Part shown: one piece after another, positions 7,555 to 12,084 of the stretch
Numbering within the stretch: position 1 is the first letter of the stretch
Layout: every line of letters starts with the position of its first letter
From: an uncultured Coprococcus sp.
GTDB taxonomy: Bacteria; Bacillota; Clostridia; Lachnospirales; Lachnospiraceae
Direction of reading: 5' to 3'
Assembly: GCA_900557435.1 (NCBI GenBank)
Contig: USSH01000042.1
Coordinates: 1 to 12,084, forward strand
Length of the DNA: 12,084 bases
The notes under the pieces: model-generated
What the model saw: the letters and a program-made list of their open reading frames with translations, nothing else
Databases searched by the model: none
Told to the model about the DNA's origin: nothing
Program-made: the position numbers and the translations under genes

Positions 7555-7582
7555 ATTATGTTGTTTTTTTTATCAAAGTCAA
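7555..7582 (-). promoter_or_regulatory. SigA-like promoter for the DUF3783-VanW unit
   Basis: On the - strand, TTGACT (7582-7577, 5/6) is followed by a 16-bp A-rich spacer and CATAAT (7560-7555, 5/6). The predicted start near 7548 is about 18 nt before the first possible ATG. The 100-nt gap (7531-7630) contains this promoter but no convincing terminator for spoVAC, only a short weak CTTT/AAAG stem, so read-through from spoVAC is also possible. Confidence 0.6.
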
Positions 7583-7630
7583 CATCTCTTTAGTAAAAAG
7601 ATTATTTTTTAATTTTTAAGTTTTCTCTGG

Positions 7631-8080
7631 TCACCATATCGAAACTATCCAGTATATTATCCCAAGAAGCCAGCTTGTAAAGATCCCATACAATATAACC
7701 GGACCGGCTATCGTAAACGCTTTTACGCCTTTACCAAACACTTCCCCCTCTGTCTGAAATTCCACTATAGGTGCACATACACCATTTGCAAATCCCGTTA
7801 TCGGTACCAGCGCACCGGCTCCGCCGTATTTTGCTATCTTCTTGTATAGATTAAGACTTGTAAGTATCGCACTGGCAAGCACCAATATCAAAGATACATA
7901 AGCATACGCCTCATCTTCTTTCACATCAAGCTTTATCATAATGTTAAATATGATCTGCCCTATAGTACATATGATTCCCCCGACAAGAAACGCCCACAGA
8001 CAGTTCCTTGGGACGCTGGATGTCGGCGTCACATTCTCCACATACTCATTATAATCTGTTTCTTTTGGCTCATATTTCAT
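7631..8080 (-). CDS. spoVAC: Stage V sporulation protein AC (SpoVAC)
   Basis: Integral membrane component of the SpoVA DPA machinery; in Bacillus, SpoVAC behaves as a mechanosensitive channel through which DPA is released. 149 aa, the family length. Seen: a soluble N-terminus (1-27), then hydrophobic segments beginning 'LWAFLVGGIICTIGQ' (about 28-48), 'VSLILVLASAILTSL', the signature 'GGAGALVPITGFANGVCAPIVEF', and a C-terminal segment 'AGPVILYGIFTSWLLGIIYW'. The ATG at 8080 has AGGGGAT about 8-10 nt upstream. It follows spoVAB after a 105-nt gap, wider than the overlap between spoVAA and spoVAB. It lacks its usual downstream partner spoVAD, which is about 4.2 kb further on beyond the VanW unit and the ClC gene. 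Confidence 0.95.
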   Translation of the reverse strand: MKYEPKETDYNEYVENVTPTSSVPRNCLWAFLVGGIICTIGQIIFNIMIKLDVKEDEAYAYVSLILVLASAILTSLNLYKKIAKYGGAGALVPITGFANGVCAPIVEFQTEGEVFGKGVKAFTIAGPVILYGIFTSWLLGIIYWIVSIW

Positions 8081-8118
8081 AACACGTTATCCCCTTTCAC
8101 ATACTCTTATATAGTTTT

Positions 8119-8147
8119 TAATATTTGTATTCTTGCGCATTCTATTC
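8119..8147 (-). promoter_or_regulatory. spoVAC: Candidate forespore (sigma-G/F-type) promoter for spoVAC
   Basis: In the spoVAB-spoVAC gap, the - strand reads GAATA (8147-8143), a 17-bp spacer and AATATTA (8125-8119). GAATA fits the sigma-G -35 GHATR, and the -10 matches four of five fixed positions of CATNNTA. The DNA is AT-rich with several GAATA copies, so chance matches are likely. If real, spoVAC can be made independently of spoVAA-AB. Confidence 0.35.
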
Positions 8148-8185
8148 TTGTATATTCTATTTTGCGTATCCCAATTCTGCAATTT

Positions 8186-8602
8186 CTACATTCCGGTTGC
8201 TACACTTATCAGGGAGCCAATCAATTTTCCGGCTGCCAATGCATATATTACATATGGCATATTTCTCCTGACATTAAAACGCCTCGACGCAATAGGTATT
8301 ACATTAAGCACTTCCGTAAGCGCCCCTGCCAGGCATCCGACAAATATACCACCAAACAAGCACACGATCGAGTACCCAAACCATGTGATACGTACCGGAA
8401 TATGAAATAAATATATTACATTTGAGATAGCAGCACCGAACGCCAGAAGGCTCTCTATCAACATATAATGTCTCGCACCCTTCACCTTCTCAAGGAGCTT
8501 AGGAAATATTCCTATAAGGGATATAAATGCGAAATATCCACCTGATATGGCAATTCCACTGGCGAAGCAGGCAAATGCCAGCAATACATACCTAATCAGC
8601 AT
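8186..8602 (-). CDS. spoVAB: Stage V sporulation protein AB (SpoVAB)
   Basis: Membrane protein of the SpoVA locus, 138 aa, about the family length. It has four to five hydrophobic segments, with 'LLAFACFASGIAISGGYFAFISLIGIFPKL' at the N-terminus and 'FGGIFVGCLAGALTEVLNVIPIASRRF' in the middle, both typical of SpoVAB. Its exact role in DPA uptake is not settled even in Bacillus. The ATG at 8602 lies inside the end of spoVAA (11-nt overlap), with AGGAG 8 nt before it, so the two genes are translationally coupled. Many Clostridia keep only spoVAC-AD-AE, so a spoVAA-AB pair here is the fuller, Bacillus-like set. Confidence 0.93.
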   Translation of the reverse strand: MLIRYVLLAFACFASGIAISGGYFAFISLIGIFPKLLEKVKGARHYMLIESLLAFGAAISNVIYLFHIPVRITWFGYSIVCLFGGIFVGCLAGALTEVLNVIPIASRRFNVRRNMPYVIYALAAGKLIGSLISVATGM

Positions 8603-9215
8603 CTCTGCACTCCTTCTTTCTCTCTGAATCCGTTATGACTGTCTGGTTAACCTCCTGCTCATACTGACGCATCTGAACCTGCAGCGGCGTTGGGTCATCT
8701 GAGAATTTCTTCTTAATGCCATGATTAAAAAAGATTATAATCCCTATAAAAAGCCCCAGTGAATATGCGATGCCTGCGACCGGATACGCCTCACTTGCCT
8801 TTCCGACAAATATGTTCTCCATCACATCAAGCTGGCCCGCCATATTGACGTCAGAGTTATATGACATGATGGAAAATCCGGCGCCAAAGAATGCTATCAG
8901 ACATATCATGAGGAATTTCAAAAATTGCTTAACATTGTCACTTGTGTCATAAGTCCTGTAGTACACAACCACATCTGCAGCTCCCAGAGTGTCCACCTGT
9001 GCCTCAGGATAATCCTTCTGGATCAGTTCTATTAGATACATTACGCTGATCACCTTCTGTTCCTTCGTACCGGTAAAGCTAAAAAGCTCCGTTTTTTCAA
9101 TACCGTACTTCATATCCGGATTATTGCTCACCACCGTAGCTACATCCTTTATCCTAACCTTTTTGTTGTCAGCCAGACAGCTCTCAGAAAGCTTTATATA
9201 AACATGATCAGCCAT
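8592..9215 (-). CDS. spoVAA: Stage V sporulation protein AA (SpoVAA)
   Basis: SpoVA component with a soluble N-terminal domain (about 1-96), two transmembrane segments (about 98-119 and 146-166) and a charged C-terminus; 207 aa. Seen: 'VYIKLSESCLADNKKVRIKDVATVV' at the N-terminus and 'EAYPVAGIAYSLGLFIGIIIFFNHG' at the second membrane segment, both family-like. Two in-frame ATGs occur: 9221 (AGGAG only 3 nt before) and 9215 (9 nt before). I prefer 9215 on spacing; the difference is two residues. Both starts lie in one arm of a 12-bp inverted repeat that could block initiation. It follows sigF after 97 nt and overlaps spoVAB. Confidence 0.9.
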   Translation of the reverse strand: MADHVYIKLSESCLADNKKVRIKDVATVVSNNPDMKYGIEKTELFSFTGTKEQKVISVMYLIELIQKDYPEAQVDTLGAADVVVYYRTYDTSDNVKQFLKFLMICLIAFFGAGFSIMSYNSDVNMAGQLDVMENIFVGKASEAYPVAGIAYSLGLFIGIIIFFNHGIKKKFSDDPTPLQVQMRQYEQEVNQTVITDSERKKECRDAD

Positions 9216-9271
9216 ACACATTAACTCCTGTTCCTCTTTCTTTAAGAAATAGTCTGTCCATGTGTATGGCT
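9210..9271 (-). promoter_or_regulatory. spoVAA: Inverted repeat that would pair the spoVAA start codons in a stem
   Basis: In the - strand transcript, AGCCATACACAT (9271-9260) is the exact reverse complement of ATGTGTATGGCT (9221-9210), which contains both candidate start codons. The 38-nt loop carries the AGGAG ribosome-binding site (9229-9225). The stem is 12 perfect base pairs, half of them G-C. This is a structure prediction from pairing only. The rest of the sigF-spoVAA gap is AT-rich; GGAAAAAATT in it fits a sigma-F -10, but I found no matching -35. Confidence 0.6.
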
Positions 9272-9310
9272 TATATTAACCCAATTTTTTCCATTTTTAT
9301 ATTTTATGTT

Positions 9311-9988
9311 TTATGTTAACTTGTTTAGATTATCTAGTATTTTTCTCTCAAGTCTGCTGACCTGCACCTGGCTTATCCCCATAATACGCCCAGTCTCTGC
9401 CTGTGTTTTCTCTGCAAAGTACCTCAGCGTTATCAGTCTCTTCTCTTCTTCAGATAGTGTATCTAAAAGTTGTCCCACGTATAATTTTTCAATAACACAT
9501 TCTTCTTCCCGCCTGTTATACTGCACCTCTGTCATGTCATCTATATTTGACACTTCAGCCGAAGATTCCATCGCCATAACCAGCTCACTCTCTGTGCTGC
9601 CTATCGCTTTGCAAATCTCATCAACGGCAGGCTCCCTCCCATGTGCCCGCTGAAATTCCCGACAGAATATTTCAGCCTTGTAGTGGATCGTCTTCAGGCT
9701 TCTGCTGACCTTTACAAGTCCATCATCCCTTAAAAACCTGCGGATCTCTCCCTGTATAAGTGGAACTGAATATGTGGAAAATTTTACATCATATTCCATA
9801 TCAAATCTGTCTACCGCCTTTATAAGACCTATCAGTCCAATCTGAATCAAATCCTCCAGTTCCTGTCCTCTTCCGATATATCTTTTGGCAATACAAACCA
9901 CAAGGCCCATATTCTCTGTTATCAGTCTGGTGCGTGCTGTATCGTCTCCCTCTTTGGCAAGCCTGAGCAACTGAAGATTGTCTGCCAT
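9311..9988 (-). CDS. sigF: RNA polymerase sigma-F factor (SpoIIAC)
   Basis: First forespore-specific sigma factor; held inactive by SpoIIAB until asymmetric division. 225 aa, full length. Region 2 is seen at about 22-90 ('ENMGLVVCIAKRY', 'LEDLIQIGLIGLIKAVDRFD', 'FSTYSVPLIQGEIRRFLRDDG'), region 3 at about 95-160, and region 4 at about 175-225, with helix-turn-helix 'TQAETGRIMGISQVQVSRLERKIL'. The ATG at 9988 shares its A with the TGA stop of spoIIAB (TGATG), with AGGAG 8 nt upstream; a TTG at 9991 is a weaker alternative. It is third in the spoIIA operon, and spoVAA follows after about 97 nt. Position and sequence together separate sigma-F from sigma-G. Confidence 0.95.
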   Translation of the reverse strand: MADNLQLLRLAKEGDDTARTRLITENMGLVVCIAKRYIGRGQELEDLIQIGLIGLIKAVDRFDMEYDVKFSTYSVPLIQGEIRRFLRDDGLVKVSRSLKTIHYKAEIFCREFQRAHGREPAVDEICKAIGSTESELVMAMESSAEVSNIDDMTEVQYNRREEECVIEKLYVGQLLDTLSEEEKRLITLRYFAEKTQAETGRIMGISQVQVSRLERKILDNLNKLT

Positions 9989-10425
9989 CAATACATCTCC
10001 TGACTGTTTCCTATCACCTTTTTCATTTTGACAACGGTTCCCTCACCCACGGATGAATCGACTTCCAGCCCATCCATGAATGCTTCCATGAATGAAAATC
10101 CCATTCCTGATCGACTTCCATCAGTAACTGTCGTATACATAGGTTCCATGGCCTTGTCTACATTTTCTATTCCACACCCACTGTCTTTTACTGTTATGTA
10201 TATTGTCCTGTCCTCTATATATGTTTCAAGCACTATGTCCCCCTCGCCCAATCTATACCCATGTATTATGGAATTGGTCACCGCCTCAGACACAGCAGTT
10301 TTTACATCCTCAACCTCACATAATGTCGGATTTAATCTTGTCATCATCGCTGCAACAACAACTCTGGCAACTGATTCGTTCCTGGCATCGCAGCCAAATT
10401 TCACAATTAGTCTGTTCTTATCCAT
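9988..10425 (-). CDS. spoIIAB: Anti-sigma-F factor / serine kinase (SpoIIAB)
   Basis: GHKL-fold protein that binds sigma-F and also phosphorylates SpoIIAA. 145 aa, full length. ATP-site motifs are present: N-box 'EAVTNSIIHG' with Glu47 and Asn51, G1 box 'DSGCGI' (81-86) and lid 'SRSGMGFSFME' (104-114). GAGGAG lies about 9 nt before the ATG at 10425. It is 46 nt after spoIIAA, and its stop overlaps the sigF start by one base, which favours equal synthesis of inhibitor and sigma factor. The 46-nt gap holds a weak hairpin (ATCTGT/ACAGAT at 10471-10466 and 10455-10450) without a clear T-run. Confidence 0.95.
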   Translation of the reverse strand: MDKNRLIVKFGCDARNESVARVVVAAMMTRLNPTLCEVEDVKTAVSEAVTNSIIHGYRLGEGDIVLETYIEDRTIYITVKDSGCGIENVDKAMEPMYTTVTDGSRSGMGFSFMEAFMDGLEVDSSVGEGTVVKMKKVIGNSQEMY

Positions 10426-10471
10426 ATCTCTACTCTCCTCTTTTTAAACATCTGTAGTCTTTTTCACAGAT

Positions 10472-10822
10472 TTATTGATGTACCTGCCACTGTACATGCG
10501 AGCCATCTCCCCCACATTCGTCAAGTTTTACTGCTATTCTGTATATCCCTGACATAAGCAGTATTTTATCTATCCTCTCATTTACATTTATCACTCCCAC
10601 ACCTCCTCTTCTTGAATATACTTGCCTGAACCGTCTTGTTATAATCCCTATACCCGAACTGTCCATAAACGTTGTATCTCTAAAATCAAATACAACATGT
10701 TTTATTTCGGAATTCTCGAATACAGATTCTGTCGCATCTATTATCTTACCCGCGGCATAATCATCAACCTCCGACGGCATATACACTATCACAGTGTCCC
10801 CAAACTGCTCATAAATATTCAT
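10472..10822 (-). CDS. spoIIAA: Anti-sigma-F factor antagonist (SpoIIAA)
   Basis: STAS-domain anti-anti-sigma factor. Dephosphorylated by SpoIIE in the forespore, it displaces sigma-F from SpoIIAB. 116 aa, full length. 'FMDSSGIGIITRRFRQV' contains the phosphorylated serine, most likely Ser56 (second Ser of DSSG; Ser58 in Bacillus). The ATG at 10822 has a strong AGGAGG 8 nt upstream. It is the first gene of the spoIIA operon. The leader is odd: a terminator-like hairpin with eight T residues ends 19 nt before the ATG, and I find no Spo0A box or sigma-H promoter in the 125-nt gap. SpoIIE, which completes the switch, is not in the window. Confidence 0.95.
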   Translation of the reverse strand: MNIYEQFGDTVIVYMPSEVDDYAAGKIIDATESVFENSEIKHVVFDFRDTTFMDSSGIGIITRRFRQVYSRRGGVGVINVNERIDKILLMSGIYRIAVKLDECGGDGSHVQWQVHQ

Positions 10823-10841
10823 TACATACGCCTCCTATAGC

Positions 10842-10893
10842 AAAAAAAATACAAAAGAATCTGAAACTTATATAGTCCCATCTTCTTTTGTAT
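10842..10893 (-). terminator. Terminator-like hairpin just upstream of spoIIAA
   Basis: Read on the - strand: ATACAAAAGAA (10893-10883) pairs perfectly with TTCTTTTGTAT (10859-10849), followed at once by eight T residues ending at 10842 (the last T of the arm extends the run). Inside, a GA/GA tandem mismatch leads to a second helix, TGGGACT with AGTTTCA (two G-U pairs), and a 5-nt ATATA loop. It lies about 55 nt past the stop of the upstream TPR gene, so the simple reading is that gene's terminator; its closeness to spoIIAA also allows a leader attenuator. The remaining DNA (10894-10947) is AT-rich with no clear promoter. Confidence 0.85.
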
Positions 10894-10947
10894 CATTAAA
10901 TAGATAATATAAATTGTGATTTTTATCAGATGTAGTATAAATAATTT

Positions 10948-12084
10948 TTAATTTGCTGCATCCGCGCCATCATCCACAGAATCTCCATTATCTGCAGGTG
11001 CATCTGTACTATTATCAGTATCTGCGCTATTGTCTGTGTCTGCGCTATTGTCTGTATCTACGCTATTATCAGTGTCTGTGCTATTGTCTGTATCTGTAGT
11101 GTTGTCAACACCTGTATCTGTGCCATCCCCACTGTAATCTGTGCCATCGTCACCAGTGCCAGCTCCTGTATAATCTGTGGTGTCTGCTCCTGTCGTATCC
11201 GCAGTTCCATCATATGATGTATCTGCAGTCGTGTCATCACCTGTCATATCAGTTCCTGCATCGCCGGTTCCATCAGCATTTGCAGCTGTCGTCCCATCTG
11301 CGGAAGGATCTGAAGCGGTACCGGTATTTCCAGTACTCTGTGCAGCCTTATTTTTTCCAGCCTGTATGGCATCAGAATCAGCGTGTTCACATGCGTATGT
11401 GTAATACACTGAATTAGGACAATTCTCCACCAGCTGATTAAATACCAACGTTGCATTATTCTCATCAGACAGCTTGAGATAACACATACCTTTGAAATAA
11501 AGTGCCACATCACTGTTAGGAGTATCCTGGAGCACCTTGTTTAAATCGTCCAGTGCAGCCTCATATGACATCTCCTCATACTTTGCTATCGCAGACTGTA
11601 CTCTGGTCTTATTGTCATCCGACAGCACCTGGGAAGCGTAATCTCCGTATTTGTCTATCTGGCTCTTAAGCGACTTTGCCTCTGTCTCCGAGTTCTGCAG
11701 CTTATTGGTAAGTGTGTCAACCTGAGACTGCAGCTCAGATATGGACACGTTCTTATCAGCTATTTCGCGGCTGAACGTAATCTGAAGATCTCGCTGTGAG
11801 CTGTCAGCGGCTTTGTCCCTATTCGGAATGATAAGCGTCCACATGGCAGCAAGTCCCAGTACCACACCCGCTATAATATATGCAATTGAATATTTGTAAA
11901 AATTTATATCCTTGTATCTTCCAACAGGCACCGGATCTCCATCAAAATCCACCTCGCTGTTTCCGGCGATCAGCTTCTTCTGATCATCCATAAAGAGTGA
12001 ATCCACATCATACTCTTCCTGTGGATAATCACGGAAATTCATTATCTCTTCATCTGTATGTCCCAGTTCATTGAAGTATCTCAC
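10948..12084 (-). CDS. Membrane-anchored coiled-coil/TPR-like protein with acidic repeat tail, 5'-truncated
   Basis: I do not recognise a named gene. The frame is open to the right edge; the first codon is GTG but nothing marks it as a start, so the N-terminus is probably outside the window. In the visible 379 codons: a charged cytoplasmic segment (1-64); one transmembrane helix (about 66-86, 'IAYIIAGVVLGLAAMWTLI'); a coiled coil (about 98-146) with hydrophobic heptads; a helical pair (about 160-236) with TPR-like spacing ('YEAALDDLNKVLQDTPNS', 'ALYFKGMCYLKLSDENNATLVF'); and a Thr/Asp/Gly/Ala/Ser tail from about 245 with TDTDNS repeats. Probably an extracytoplasmic scaffold or wall-associated protein. 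It occupies the place of dacF upstream of spoIIA in Bacillus but is unrelated. Confidence 0.85.
   Translation of the reverse strand: MRYFNELGHTDEEIMNFRDYPQEEYDVDSLFMDDQKKLIAGNSEVDFDGDPVPVGRYKDINFYKYSIAYIIAGVVLGLAAMWTLIIPNRDKAADSSQRDLQITFSREIADKNVSISELQSQVDTLTNKLQNSETEAKSLKSQIDKYGDYASQVLSDDNKTRVQSAIAKYEEMSYEAALDDLNKVLQDTPNSDVALYFKGMCYLKLSDENNATLVFNQLVENCPNSVYYTYACEHADSDAIQAGKNKAAQSTGNTGTASDPSADGTTAANADGTGDAGTDMTGDDTTADTSYDGTADTTGADTTDYTGAGTGDDGTDYSGDGTDTGVDNTTDTDNSTDTDNSVDTDNSADTDNSADTDNSTDAPADNGDSVDDGADAAN
11008..11097 (-). repeat. Five 18-bp tandem repeats encoding Thr-Asp-Thr-Asp-Asn-Ser variants
   Basis: Five consecutive 18-bp units in the tail of the TPR-like gene, with a degenerate sixth (11098-11115). 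Units differ by a few bases, mostly in the Asp, Thr and Asn codons and in one variable residue (Thr, Val or Ala). The frame is kept throughout. Confidence 0.9.

Noticed and set aside
3449..7630. Mobile element carrying the ClC and VanW genes
   Set aside because: No transposase, integrase, terminal inverted repeats or target-site duplication flanking the whole segment were seen; composition is like the neighbours.
9281..9290. Possible sigma-F promoter before spoVAA
   Set aside because: GGAAAAAATT fits the sigma-F -10 pattern, but no GYWTA lies 15-17 bp upstream, and A-rich DNA matches easily.
10450..10471. Terminator between spoIIAA and spoIIAB
   Set aside because: Only a 6-bp stem with a 10-nt loop and no good T-run; ending transcription inside this operon would make no sense.

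Overview
The window looks like the chromosome of a spore-forming member of the Clostridia, most likely a Lachnospiraceae-type gut anaerobe. Supporting signs are a complete spoIIAA-spoIIAB-sigF operon, a spoVAA-AB-AC set plus spoVAD-AE, moderate-to-low GC, purine-rich Shine-Dalgarno sites, and several membrane-anchored wall proteins with long acidic Thr/Ser/Asp/Glu tails. No phage, transposase, CRISPR, rRNA or tRNA genes were seen. The species assignment is inference.

Layout, left to right: (1) the 3' part of a class A penicillin-binding protein on the + strand, ending in eleven 12-bp (Asp-Glu-Pro-Thr) repeats and a strong terminator; (2) convergent to it, spoVAD-spoVAE on the - strand; (3) a + strand ClC-family anion transporter, divergent from spoVAD and with its own SigA-like promoter; (4) on the - strand, a DUF3783-like small gene followed by a large VanW-domain membrane protein, with their own SigA-like promoter; (5) on the - strand, in transcription order from the right, spoIIAA, spoIIAB, sigF, spoVAA, spoVAB, spoVAC; (6) at the right edge, a 5'-truncated membrane protein with a coiled coil, a TPR-like region and a repeat-rich acidic tail.

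How the genes fit together: SpoIIAA, SpoIIAB and sigma-F form the forespore anti-anti-sigma/anti-sigma/sigma switch. The SpoVA proteins form the forespore inner-membrane machinery that imports dipicolinic acid and releases it on germination. In Bacillus the spoVA genes are one operon. Here spoVAA-AB-AC is separated from spoVAD-AE by about 4.2 kb holding a vegetative-looking DUF3783/VanW unit and an inverted ClC gene. Both halves have candidate forespore-type promoters, which would let them be co-expressed although they are split.

The most unusual signals are in the non-coding DNA. A 12-bp perfect inverted repeat would fold the spoVAA start codons into a stem. A terminator-like hairpin with a U8 tract ends only 19 nt before the spoIIAA start codon. 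Short tandem duplications lie upstream of spoVAD and at the clc/VanW convergent junction. I see no wholly new multi-gene system. The split spoVA locus and the two leader structures are the best leads.
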